From positions 3,607,001 through 3,671,000 of the forward strand of contig JARHVA010000122.1 of the NCBI GenBank assembly GCA_037957365.1: a DNA stretch of 64,000 bases. The letters are read 5' to 3'. The translations under genes were made by a program, and so were the position numbers. Of this stretch, positions 23,821-34,993 are shown piece by piece. The stretch is from Torreya grandis. Taxonomy: Eukaryota; Streptophyta; Pinopsida; Cupressales; Taxaceae. Each line of letters opens with the position of its first letter. Within the stretch, counting starts at the first letter, position 1. A model generated the notes under the pieces. It did not search any database. It was not told the origin of the DNA and saw nothing but the letters and a program-made list of their open reading frames with translations.

Positions 23821-25145
23821 TCAAAGTCTTAATGTCAACATCAGCTCTAATGAATGATTCTCAAGAACTCTTTGTAAAACCTAGGCTCATGTTATGGAAT
23901 TAGGCTTCTAGGTAACATGGATTTCAAGCTTCTTTTTCTATGCTTAGATGTGCATCTCTTTGAATACATTATGAGTATAATCAATTCTTGGTCATTTTAC
24001 ATCATTCCTCATTCCATTCTCTCCCAAACGTGGGTTAACTATTGGCCTAAAGTTCATGTTGGAACATGAGTCCATAGAACTATGTAGGTAGCACTCAATT
24101 TCCATTGTGGTTAGCTCAGCTATCTCCATTCTTATTTTCATCTCTCTCATCACTTTGTGTATTCTCATATGCTTGGTTTTATCTAGCTTTCTAAGCCATT
24201 ACACCATCACATATACATTTGTGCCCACTCACTTTAACCTATCTTTTGGGTTATATCTTTGATCTATTTTACTTTCCAATTACCCATGTTGGGGCTCAAC
24301 ATCTGAACAATATCAAAATCCAATTAGCTCTATAGGGGAAAAAACATTATTTATTCTTTATCAATGATCAAAATTTGCCTATTGGGGCAAAACTATTTTA
24401 TCATGATCACATTTTCTCTACTAGAGTACTTATTATCTTCTCTTTGGACACCCTATTAGAGTACTTATTATTTTCTCTACTAGAGTACTTATTATCATGA
24501 TCACATTTTCTCAAAGTCTTAATGTCAACATCAGATCTAATGAATGATTCTCAAGAACTCTTTGTAAAACCTAGGCTCATGATATGGAATTAGGCTTCTA
24601 GGTAACATGGATTTCAGTTTTCTTTTTCTATGCTTAGATGTGCATCTCTTTGAATACATTATGAGTATAATCAATTTCTGGTCATTTTTCATCATTCCTC
24701 ATTCCATTCTCTCCCAAACGTGGGTGAACTATTGGCCTAAATTTCATGTTGGAACATGAGTCCATATAACTATGTAGGTAGCACTCAATTTCCATTATGG
24801 TTAGCTCAGCTATCTCCATTCTTATTTTCATCTCTCTCATCACTTTATGTATTCTCATATGCTTGGTTTTATCTAGCTTTCTAAGCCATTACACCATCAC
24901 ATATACATTTGTGCCCGTTCACTTTAACTTATCTTTTGGGTTATATCTTTGATCTATTTTACTTGCCAATTACCCATGTTGGGGCCCAACATCTGAGCAA
25001 TATCAGAATCCAATCATATCTATAGGGGAAAAATCATTATTTATTCTTTATCAATGATCAAAATTTTCCCTATTGGGGCAAAACTATTTTATCATGATCA
25101 CATTTTCTCTACTAGAGTACTTATTATCTTCTCTTTGGACACCCT
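23821..25145 (+). repeat. 690-bp-offset tandem duplication in element B 3' region
   Basis: About 23,821-24,455 repeats at 24,511-25,145 with a constant 690-bp offset (TCAAAGTCTTAATGTCAACA at 23,821 and 24,511; ATCTGA(A/G)CAATATCA at 24,301 and 24,991). Copies are nearly identical. Between them 24,455-24,510 has short iterations of TAGAGTACTTATTAT, so the event probably began by slippage between those. Confidence 0.93.
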
Positions 25146-25611
25146 ATTCTAGTGGTACTTCCCTTCCTAAAGTAGAATATTCTCTCTTTTCCTCTAATTC
25201 CAATCTCTCCACACTAATGCCCATGATGGCAATATTTTAGTGTATAACTTATCTCAGGATTGATCAATGCCATAAGTGTGTAGCTTGTACTCTCAAATTG
25301 GGTACATTTAAAGTGTGTCCCTTACATTTATGGACTGTATCTTTCCATTCCCCCTATCTCTAGGGCCTATTATACTCTTAATTATATTTTGATCATTTAT
25401 GGTAATCACATGTATAAGCATTAACTCATCTAGATGTGATCTATTCCATGGGTTAATCTCTCACTTTCTCTCTCTTTTCAAGAGTCCATCATTTTATTCC
25501 ATCTTAGTATGTCCTCTCGAGGGGGAATCATGGGTCTATTCCAATTTATTTTTTATAACTCTTTTCTTTGAAAAGACATTGCTTCACCTGAATGTCTCGC
25601 TACACCTTCTC

Positions 25612-25625
25612 AAATAGGGGAAAAA
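25612..25625 (+). other. Polypurine tract of element B
   Basis: AAATAGGGGAAAAA lies directly before the LTR start TGCAGACATCC. The same tract precedes the element C 3' LTR (48,683-48,696). It primes plus-strand DNA synthesis in LTR retrotransposons. Confidence 0.8.
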
Positions 25626-26358
25626 TGCAGACATCCAATTCCTAACACCATTTGTGTTGAAATTGTCAATCTTACTCGAATTGCACTCAAATGCACATTT
25701 TAGGTCAAAATCTATAAAACACCCTAAATGGTTTGAACTTATCACTTACAAGTGCTAGTTTAGGTCAAAGTATCCCTAAATAGGGCAATGCATTTTATGG
25801 GCTAGCTAACTTTGATCAGATCATTTTGAGTCAAAATGATAATTTCACCATTTAGTGCTTTAGATCACTCTTTTCTTCTAATTCATTGGTACACATCATG
25901 TACCTTTGTTATTTGGTGTTGAAAACATCATAAATGAGAATACAATTGTAATGCATCAAACATCTCTTTTTAATTCCTTTCTGATCAAATTATGATCTAG
26001 TAATATCACTTTTTGACCATTTTGATTAATTGTGCACCAATTTCCAAAGAATTACATTAAACTAAATTAAACTTACTTAAGCTAATTAATCCAATTTAAG
26101 AACTTAAGTAAGAATTCCATAGATGTTTTTGAATATCTCATTATTGGAAATTAATTTTGAATATCTGCATCACCTAATGATATCATCTATGGGATCGCAT
26201 CCATCAAGCCATAAGTACATAAAATATTAGGATTATGGGTCACCCATGCCTAGATAATGCTTCCCATACCTCTTTAATGCTTATTTATCTTGAGGATATT
26301 TGTGAGTTTAATTCCAAATATTAGGATTATCCATGGCCACACATCTCAATCATGACAT
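25626..26358 (+). mobile_element. Right LTR of element B, 3'-truncated
   Basis: Starts TGCAGACATCC after the polypurine tract and is collinear with 17,272-17,825 and with the element C LTRs. Homology stops at about 26,358, before the TATA region, where the sequence changes to the end of element E (minus strand). About 450 bp of a 1.2-kb LTR are lost. Confidence 0.85.
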
Positions 26359-26368
26359 CTTATCTTCT

Positions 26369-26860
26369 TCAATGATCACTATGTTGTGTTATTTGTGTAG
26401 TTAGGGTTATAACATCGGCCCTTTTGGATTCTTGTGGCTTTACCATCATAAGAAAAAATTTCTTGGCACTAATCAGAGAGAGATGTAGAAGGTGGTACCT
26501 CTGGTATCCTATAGTTCCATGTTCTAAGAGTGAGAGTGATCCTTCAAGTTCTTGATTCATAGATGCCATGTCGATCATACATGAATGGCTAACCAAAGAG
26601 TACATCACAAACATCTAGATTGACCACATCACATAAGACCTCATCTTGGAAAGGTTTTATTGTATATGAGAGAAGACATTGGTGGATGACACAGAGGTTT
26701 CTCCCTGGACTCAACCATACAATAATGTATGGCATTAGGTGAGGCTTCATGGATAGATTTAGGCTTTTCAAAACATTAGTAGAGATTAAATTATTTTGAC
26801 TTCCACTATCAAGAATGAAATGCAGAGGCTTACCTTTCACCCATAACTTAGAGTAAAATA
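26369..26860 (-). pseudogene. Aspartic protease of element E
   Basis: The frame starting at 26,840 has LHFILDSGSQNNLIS, a retropepsin active site with the D-S-G triad, and ends in CDVLFG. After a frameshift, PFMYDRHGIYESRT and YRIPEVPPSTSLISAKKFF match the segment after the protease in plant gypsy elements. The fragment ends at about 26,369 with no RT. Confidence 0.8.
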
Positions 26861-26989
26861 ACCTTTCTTTATCATCTAACCTCTCTTCATGGGTCTGTGA
26901 TGAAATGCCAATGGCTTCGAGCTTAGCATCTATAATTTCTTCATCAACCTCTTCAATTTTAGGGTCTGTATGAGGCAGAGTAGTAGATG

Positions 26990-27700
26990 TTGAGGATTGT
27001 GATTTAGAAAGTAGGGACTTGATGGATCGATATTATTCTTTGGAGTGAGTTCTAGATTTGTGATAATCACACTACTTCCTAGTCTTTCCTTCCTTTTGCT
27101 TCTAATTTTGGCCTCATGTTTGACCTTCTTTGTCATTTTTCCATTTTTAAGGCTGACTCTTTGTATTCATTCTTCCATGCTTCTACTCAATCTTCACTAT
27201 GAACTTGTACGCCTCATCAATGGTTTCCAAATTGAAGAGTTCAATTTCTCCCCATATGTACCATTATAGTCCACCATGATATTTAATAACCTTGTGTTTC
27301 TCACTTTCTTGGATGCCCAATCTTGTAGATAGAGAATGAAAAATGTCAGTGTAATCTTGAACAAACTATTCATTACCTTGGTGAAGTTGTTTCCACTCTA
27401 TATACAGATCATCATACGCTCTAATGGGGTAGTATTATTACTTTATAGCTTCTATGAAATCATCCCAGGTAGGTTCCACCTCAAGGCTAATATCATCTAC
27501 ACTGAATCTCTTTTTATACACTTCCCACCAATTTTTGATAGGCAATGATACTTTCAAAAGAGCAAAGGTGATATTATCTTTATTGATGAATTTATTTACA
27601 AAAAAATAAGATGAAAATTGATCCAAACAATTTTCTACTACATCAGCATTTATTTTTCCTTCAAATGTAGGGATATCAAAATTCACCTAAACCTTGAAGG
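26990..27700 (-). pseudogene. gag of element E
   Basis: The frame at 27,438-27,686 reads MNFDIPTFEGKINADVVENC and later ALLKVSLPIKNWWEVYKK, the start of a retrotransposon gag domain (PTFEGK..A..V..WL..F). It runs on, with stops, to a block FHSLSTRLGI..ESEKHKVIKYHGGL. A possible zinc knuckle, CDYHKSRTHSKE, lies near 27,040 but lacks its last Cys. An upstream frame at 27,852-28,052 has no recognised domain. Non-functional. Confidence 0.72.
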
Positions 27701-28060
27701 GTGTTGGGGCACTAAAAAGATGTGGGTTGCAGATGAGGACCCAGAATTTCTGATCAAGATTTGTTGGAAAATTTGAGAGAATTATTATAGCATCTACACT
27801 TACTGCTATTAGAGGGATTAATTCACTATTTATTTGAAAGGATTGGATATCTTAGTGTTTTCCTCCATTTGAAGTCATTTGGAGGGAATAGGTGGATAGT
27901 TTGCTGGTTTTATTTTCCACCCAAGCTTCCTGTAATCTAACCTCATCCTTGGGATCATACACTCTAAAGACAAACCACTCTAATATCGATGATCCAAAAC
28001 TCAAAATTTTTGGTTGAAATATAATTAAAGAAACAATAATAACACAATTCAAATAATGTT

Positions 28061-28663
28061 ATCTCTGAGAAGAGATGTTTTATTGATCAAAATTTTAGAC
28101 CCAAACATATGCCTATCTCTGAGAAGAGATGTTTGATTTCCATTTCTGGTTAAATATTAATTTATACATGTTTTTAAGGTATGAGGAGGATGTTTAAGTT
28201 CACCAATATTGAGGGAGATTAAGTGGTTTGACTTCCATGATTTATAACAATACAGAATTCGAAGAATTACTATTTTTAGAAACTTACTATTTTTAGACTG
28301 CATTACTAAAATTGAAAATTAAGGCACTTCTATTGTGTTTTATTGGGTAAAAATTCATTAAGTAGATATTAATTCCATCTCACCATGTTATCCTCATTCT
28401 TATCTTTCCAATGGTTCAAATGGTGAGTCAATTGGAGCTATGGTGCAAAAGTTATGGCTCCCAGAAGTTCCATCATCAATTGGGGTGGACCCATCCCTTG
28501 AATTGTCACCTAAATTGTTGCTCATATCAAAAATTCTTGTAATTTATTCATACCTTCATGAATCTAAAATTTTTAAGCCTACATAATCAAATCCATGTTA
28601 ACATCAAAAAATTTAAAAAACAAAAAAAAAAGAAAAAAAAAATTCTATGGGTCATTCCAAGCA
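28061..28663. other. Non-coding; short 20-bp direct repeat
   Basis: ATCTCTGAGAAGAGATGTTT occurs at 28,061-28,080 and again at 28,115-28,134. The unit is itself partly palindromic (ATCTCTgaGAAGAGAT). The rest is AT-rich with an A-run near 28,610-28,650. No gene seen. Confidence 0.6.
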
Positions 28664-29185
28664 TTTGTAGACTGCTCCCTTGAAGGACAACTACCAAAAC
28701 CAATAAAATTTTTTCAATATAAGGTATAATACTTACTTGAAAGAAAAATATAAAAATACTTAAATAAATCTCACAAACTTAGACCACTCCCTTGAAGGAT
28801 GATTGAGTAAAGCATTTGTCAAAGCATAGCAATTTCTTAGAAGATTCTTGCATCGATCAGCTTCACTAGCTCCCCAATCAATAGAAAAATATCAAAAGAC
28901 CCATTATCAAAATTAAAAAAATCAAATATAATTTTATATGTTGTAATTAAATTTCATAATTATACTTCTTGCATCGATTAGTCTACACCTTATGTGACAT
29001 GGACTTGTTTATTCTGGCTCTTTGGTAACCTATAGAAGAGGCATGCTAGTCTCACAAAAAGATTCCAATATCATCCATATTCCGTTTATACTCTCTATAA
29101 GCAAGGGATTTTTTAGCTTACTTTAAATTATGTGATCAAGAAACTTTTTAACCACCTAACGAATGCTAATATGAAGCATTTGAAG
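28664..29185 (+). repeat. Dispersed repeat F, copy 1
   Basis: Reverse-complement homology to 56,590-57,155: shared blocks include CTCCCTTGAAGGA (twice), GCATCGATTAGTCTACA, TGACATGGACTTGT, ACCTATAGAAG and CAAGGGATTT. The other copy contains TATAAATC. It could be part of an LTR of the A/D family, since the other copy lies just downstream of the element D integrase on the same sense; not proven. Confidence 0.7.
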
Positions 29186-30640
29186 GGCTTATGCTCATAA
29201 GTCAATCTAATTTCCATTTGTTTTAGTTTTTGCCAAAGAAAAAGCATCATGTATTATTATTATTATTCTCTCATACCTATTTTTTAATGCATTCCTTAAA
29301 TATGCTTGTATTTTTTATTGTCTCATCTTTCTTATCTTTCCTCATATTTAGTTTTGTTATCCAACATACTCTATGTGTTTTAAGATTCATTCAACTTCAT
29401 CTAATCAAATACAGTTCATTAAAACTATTTAAATATCAATTATATGTTTTTTTATGTCTTTGCCATCTTATCTTCTTTGTTTATGTGTTTTCAATAAAAA
29501 TAACATCTTAATGAATTATCCATATCAAAAAACATCATGAACATAATCATCAATCATCATAACCAACCATAATAATATCACATCATTAACATCATATGTA
29601 ATTCCATCTATCACATCATCACCATTTATCACATCATAAGTCAATAATTCATCACATATGTTGTCCATCACATGTCTATGTTGAAAATATACCTAAACAT
29701 GTATCTACTTGAAATAACATCATTGTATCATGATCATATCATTAAAATAATCTACATAACCAATCACATCACCTAATAAAAACTTATCTATCACGTCATC
29801 ACCATATATCATATCATAAATCAATGAGTCATCAAATATGATAATCCATCACATGCCTAGCTAGGTAAGGAAACATAGATTCATTAATTTAAAACATCCA
29901 TATTTCTCACCAAACATACATCTACTCAAATAGAGATGCCAAACATAAGCAAACATTACAATATCATAATAATAACAACACATCCATAAACATGAGCAAT
30001 AAACCATAAGCCATATCCAAAACCATAACCACATCATGAACTCATAATCACAATAATCATCATATACAAAAATAATGTCTATATCACTCAAAATCATATA
30101 TATCTTGCTACATTAGATCATAGGCTAGTATCAAAAACATATAATACATCAAAATATAGAATCTCATGAGAATCTAGGGTGATGGAACACTGTTACTCCC
30201 TAGATCCTGCCCACCTATAGGATCTCTCTATATACCTATGGATGCTACTCACTAAATTGGTGTAGCAATTTTGGGTCCCCCACCCCCTCATTATGTCACA
30301 TACTCATAAAATCTTGGCTCATCTAAAATGTAGATAAATACCAATGCCTCATATTATCAAAGCTCCTCTACTATAATAACATATCTAACATTATAATCAT
30401 CCCCGTGGTCTTGTAGGTGTCAGTGGCCATGCTACTTCATGTCTCAAGGTGTCCCTCTCCTATGTGACCAAGGATAGTTGTGATTTCACTTGGTCTCTCT
30501 CTATGTGAGGGTATCCACTTGGCCTTGTGTCATTTTTCTCTCTACTATCATTACTACTAATGCTACCTATATCACTATTAATGCTACCCTAGCCTAATCC
30601 CTCTCTTTGATGAGTTCCTACATGTCAAGGGCATCCACAT
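29186..30640. other. Low-complexity AT-rich DNA, no gene
   Basis: 29,500-30,120 is dominated by ACATCATCA, ATCACATCAT and AACATCATC-like words without a fixed period. Open frames at 29,230 and 29,861 have compositionally biased products (Tyr/Cys/Trp or Leu/Phe) and no domain. 30,120-30,640 is non-coding. Confidence 0.5.
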
Positions 30641-30649
30641 CCATCTGAT

Positions 30650-31820
30650 CCCCACCCCCTCCTCCATATAAAAATATATAGCCTACTAACTAGCCTATAC
30701 ATAATCTCCTTTAGACACCATCACATCATAGTGTGCCTAAAACCAAACAGGGTACTCCTATGTAACCCCTACATCATCGATATCCAACCTCACTAGTAGC
30801 TCCTTCTAGTTGAACTCAAACTCCTTCAGCTATGGTTTAGGTAGTCAAAACTCCATGTCCTCCCTCTTATACCTTGAGAAAGTACCTAAGATACCCTTCA
30901 TAATCCCAAACTATCTCCTCACCCTGTCAAATGAGATGAGTTCCACCTCATTATCTCACCTCCCATATATCCATCTATAACTCTGAACTAACAAGGTCTA
31001 CCTTATATAACTTGCCCATGCTATAAATCTAACATACAATATCTAAATGACATCACCCTTAATCAATACATCTAACCTATCTTGGTACCACTTCAAGTCT
31101 CATGCTCCTCCCCCTGGTATTTTCAGAGCATAATCATACCTTCATCACATAAAGCTAACTCTAAAGTCCATCTACACATATCCATACCATGGAAACCCCC
31201 TTGGTTAAAGCACAATAATGTGCTCATATGACTAGTAGTGTAGCACAAACCTAACACTGATGCCATACCTCTTATATGACCTATAGCCCTGAAATTCATT
31301 ATATATCTAAACTAGTAGGATAGGTGCCCAAGCATACATTATTTAATCCATCATCATACCTACTAAAATGCATAATAATACAAAGGGAAATCTACCACTG
31401 CTCAAATTTGGTAGTGCATAACAAGTCACAGTCATCATCATCATGATGACAACCCATCTCTCTCCCCTATCCATATGATATAAGGGTATATAGTAGAGGC
31501 CTCTAATGTGCCACCTCATATGTACCAACTCCTCCCCATATAACACATCCATGAGTTTATATTATTCCTTACCATTGATATGCTCTATTGGCTCACCTCA
31601 TATTGGTAGTCTCATAATATATTATATGTCCTCCATTAATATCATCATCTCTCTATTTGGTAGCAAGAATGTGTTGGTGGCTGAATCCCATCTCTCGATG
31701 AGGTCCACCAACATAGCCACATCTCTAAGAATATACTGATAATATCTGATGCCTTCTAGGCCCACTATTATCAAGTTATCCCACTCTTAGTCTATCATCA
31801 CTCGATGGACCTCATCTAAG
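30650..31820 (-). pseudogene. Plant mobile domain (PMD) protein remnant
   Basis: Minus-strand translation gives LRDVAMLVDLIERWDSATNT followed by FLLPNREMMILMEDI (about 31,640-31,740), the PMD signature (..L.ERW...T.TF.LP.GE.T.TLEDV). Downstream at about 30,900-30,955, VELISFDRVRR, a TAG stop, then FGIMKG matches the end of the domain (..DRV.RQFG), the stop replacing Gln. The piece between is broken by frameshifts; an open frame lies at 31,343-31,552. PMD proteins (MAIN/MAIL type in Arabidopsis) act in genome maintenance and silencing, and PMDs also occur inside transposons. No neighbouring transposase is seen. Confidence 0.72.
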
Positions 31821-32639
31821 AGCTATGGTACTTGATCCTGTACTTATATCTACTCCTTTTCCAATAAGGATAAACACATTCCCTAGTATACTTTACCTAT
31901 CATAATATCACCTATGACTATTACCTACTTAACCTACCTTCCACCTTACCCTATCCACCTCATCTATACAAACACCCAAATAATTCTACCTACATTAAAA
32001 CCTTACACTTAACCTAAACACGCAACCCATTCCTTCTATCCTTCTTTTTTCACCGTCTTTTCACTTTATCTTTAAACCAATGATGGTCAAGTACTAACCA
32101 ATGATGGTTCCTTACAAAAATATCATTGATTGACCTTCAACCATTAATATTTTAGTGGTGAACTAATGATATTCTCCACCTTAACTATTTTAATAGTTGC
32201 ATATCGATCATTGACAGTCACCTATCGACTATTGATGGTCATCTATCAACCATCGATGATCGATAACAACCACTAATAGTCACTCTATGGTAACTACCAT
32301 TGACACATAATCCCTAGGACTTACCTAAATACCCATAAACATCAACAAAATCTCAAAATTTTAACCTACACCTACACTAATTATCACCTCAAAATCTACC
32401 CACCCAATACCCAACTCTTAACCACCCCTCAATTTCTAATGCTTACCCTTACCCACATAGAGCAACAACCAAAGAAAAAATAAAATACTAATTCAATTAC
32501 ATCAATGGCCTCATTTTGTAACTTCCATCATGGTGGAGTTCTCAAAACCACCACCATCACTCAACCCCACACTCTACCTCTGTCGTACGGCATTCACCCA
32601 CTCATTATGGCCCCTAGTGTTTCTATCTAATTTTTGATT
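31821..32639. repeat. Minisatellite of ACCATTGATGGTC units (32,075-32,300) in non-coding DNA
   Basis: Units such as ACCAATGATGGTCAAGTACTA, CGATCATTGACAGTCACCTA, CGACTATTGATGGTCATCTA and AACCATCGATGATCGATAA repeat about every 20 bp. CCATCGATGATCGAT contains nested palindromes. The flanking 31,821-32,075 and 32,300-32,639 hold no recognised gene. Confidence 0.6.
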
Positions 32640-33788
32640 TTTCTTAAGTGTGAAAAGAAGAAATTAGTTAAGAAGGGTTTGTAGAAGAATACTTGTTAAA
32701 TGCGTGCATGTTGAATCTAATTATTTTGATAATTCCTCCTTAGATAGGGAATAATGACCTACAATAATAAATCACTAACACAAAACTTGTTGGTTAGATA
32801 AGTAGTTGGGTGGATTTCCTAGTGTGAGTTAGATCCTATAAGCGAAAGCTTTTTAGGAGGCTATCAATCCACCTGATTTTAACACTTAAGTTTGTGAATA
32901 AAAAGGAAATATAATTACATTTAAAAATAATAATAATTTAAATTAAATACAAGTAAATAACATCAAATAAATAAATTAATACAAGAAAGTTAAGTGATTT
33001 TAAAACAATGACTAAATAGAGAAAGTAATGCTGAAAATTAGTCAAGACAAGGCAATGGTTTTGGATTGGAAATTTAACAAAGGGTTAAATAAAGGTTGGT
33101 TGATAAATGGTTAAGGTAATCAAAATTTAAATATTCAAATGGGATAAGTGGGTGTGAATGGTTGATGAGGTAAGAAGGTAAGTAGTTAATATGGGAAAAG
33201 GGGAAGAGGATAAGGAGGGTAAAAGTGGCAAAGGTGTGAATGGATAAAAGATGGTAAGGGAGATAATGGATTGAGATAATGAAATGAACAAGGGATATAA
33301 TGGATAAGTGGGGATGAAGAGATTAAAAATAAAAGGGGATGATAAAATTAAATTGAAGAAATAAAATCAAATGTTACCTTCCAAGATTGAAGAAGAATGT
33401 TGTTGTTGTTGTTGTTGATGTTGTTAAAGATGTCTTAAGGTAATTTCAACAGAGCTTCATTGCTTTGAATTATTTTACTCCAAAATGTTTATGACCTTTA
33501 AAATAATTACCTCTTTCAAATACCTACAACAAAATTTTAATAACTAAATACTAACTTCTAACTTAAGCTTGAGTAAAGGAGAGGGGGGTATTTATAGCAT
33601 TTGTTATCAAGAACCATGCCAAAAGAGGGAATAGTAGAAGCATGGTGTGATTTCCCATGTGGTGCATGAATGAGTCAAATATGAGGTTGGTGGGGATTCC
33701 CATTTAGGTTGGTGAGTCTCCCACCTTGCACATGAGTCTAATTTTGAGTGGGAATCATACACATGGGTCTAAATGAGGCTAAAGACTT
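32640..33788. other. Left flank of element C: purine-rich and with a (TTG)n tract
   Basis: No gene recognised. 33,080-33,370 is strongly A/G-rich on the plus strand, like 51.7-54.2 kb beyond element C. (TTG)n lies at 33,399-33,417. At about 33,645-33,735 is a block (CATGTGGTGCATGAATGA..GATTCCCATTT) that is repeated to the right of element C at about 49,955-50,040. Confidence 0.55.
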
Positions 33789-33793
33789 TTCAC
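33789..33793 (+). other. Target site duplication TTCAC (left)
   Basis: TTCAC directly precedes the LTR start TATAGACACC and matches the five bases after the right LTR (49,889-49,893). Confidence 0.85.
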
Positions 33794-34993
33794 TATAGAC
33801 ACCTAAAACTAGTCACCAATAATCTCTAACCAAGTTTTTGACCAATTTCTACCCAAAATGCATAATTTGACCTAAAAACACTAAAACATGCTAAATGATG
33901 TGAAATTTACATATTCAAGTGTCTATTTTGGCCAGGGCATCCTGAAATGGGGCAATGCAATTTATGGGCCAACTAACTTTGATCAAATCATTTTGAGTCA
34001 AAATGCCAATTTTGCACTTGGGTGTTATGGATTGCTCTTTCCTATAAAATAGTTTGCACAAGACACATGCCTTTGTTATTTTTTATTTGTAACATCCTAA
34101 ATGGGATAGCAGATCCAATGAATCTGACATCACCTTCCAATTCCAATCCAGCTAAATTTTGGACCAATAACAAGGCATTCTAATCAATTTGAGTAATTTG
34201 TGCACAAAGTACTTAATCATGTTTAAGATCTAATTAACCCAAAAAAAGGCATAATTAATAATTCCATGGATTTTTTTTGAAAATTTACTTTTATAAATGG
34301 ATATTTAATATCTACATCATCTAGTGACCTCATTTCTTGGGAAGACATCCCTAAGCCATAAATGCCATAAATATTAGGATTCGTGCCCTCCATGCCTCAT
34401 CAATGCCTTCCATTATTCCCTTCATGCCTCTTAATTTCCCCTTATTCCAATGTCATTATGAGGATAATTATAAACTTAATTCTAAAAATTGAATTATTCC
34501 TCAACCGCACATCCAATCTCAGGATAGACAATTCAAGTTGATTCTAGACATTCTCAAAAATCTATAAATAGAGAGGCCATGAACATCATTTATAAGACAT
34601 GATTATGCAAAGTTATAATGAAAAATTGATTACAAATATTCAAGCAACTAGTGTTACCATGCCAAAATTGATCTCAATCCAAGCCAAGCCAAGCTAAACC
34701 ATAAGCCAAAGGTGCCAATGAGAGATGGAGGTAGCCAAGCTTCCATTTTCAAGGACTTCATGAGCACAAGCCAAGAAAGGCACTACAAGAAGTATTTTGG
34801 ATCATCCAAGGAAGGTAAAATAGGTTTCTTTTACATTTTAGTTGTGTGTTTTATTCATGTTTGTTAACTAAGCTCTCTCTAGTGTTTATTCCTAGAGATG
34901 TTATGCTAGTTAGTGTGTTTCTTTCATTTTATTTTTATTTTGGAACTAACACCATACTAACCATCCTCTCTTAAGTCAAATTCCTAGATCACA
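33794..34993 (+). mobile_element. 5' LTR of element C
   Basis: Starts TATAGACACC (ancestral TG presumably mutated to TA) and ends AGATCACA. Collinear over its length with 48,697-49,888. It carries a TATA box (34,563) and an AAGCC iteration near 34,681-34,700. Confidence 0.93.
34563..34570 (+). promoter_or_regulatory. LTR TATA box (TATAAATA)
   Basis: TATAAATAGAGAGGCCATG. The 3' LTR has TATAACTA at 49,464-49,471, so the right copy is damaged. Presumed transcription start about 30 bp downstream. Confidence 0.68.

Larger units (their letters stand above)
22623..25611 (+). other. 3' non-coding region of element B
   Basis: No gene recognised in about 3 kb apart from the hairpin motifs. 23,330-23,572 is an open frame with a hydrophobic, probably spurious product. 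The part 23,240-23,400 matches element C at 47,100-47,250 (TTGAGTTGAGA..CTC). The stretch 25,086-25,410 matches 16,940-17,265. Confidence 0.65.
17272..26358 (+). mobile_element. Element B: non-autonomous retrotransposon related to element C
   Basis: LTR - primer-like site - 1.9 kb leader - unknown ORF - 3.3 kb 3' region - polypurine tract - LTR (cut at its 3' end). LTRs, leader (18,290-19,430 matches 35,010-36,225), the start of the first ORF, and 3' motifs match element C. None of the pol domains is present, nor the gag core or Cys-His motif. This is the layout of a large non-autonomous element depending on C-like partners; that role is inferred. Many stops show it is old. Confidence 0.8.
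26362..28060 (-). mobile_element. Element E: gag-protease fragment of another Ty3/gypsy group
   Basis: Minus-strand coding remnants give gag then protease; RT, RNase H and integrase are absent. The left end abuts the truncated right LTR of element B, so one of the two was cut at this junction. The protease type differs from that in A, C and D, so it belongs to another group of gypsy elements, possibly chromovirus-like (inferred). Confidence 0.75.
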
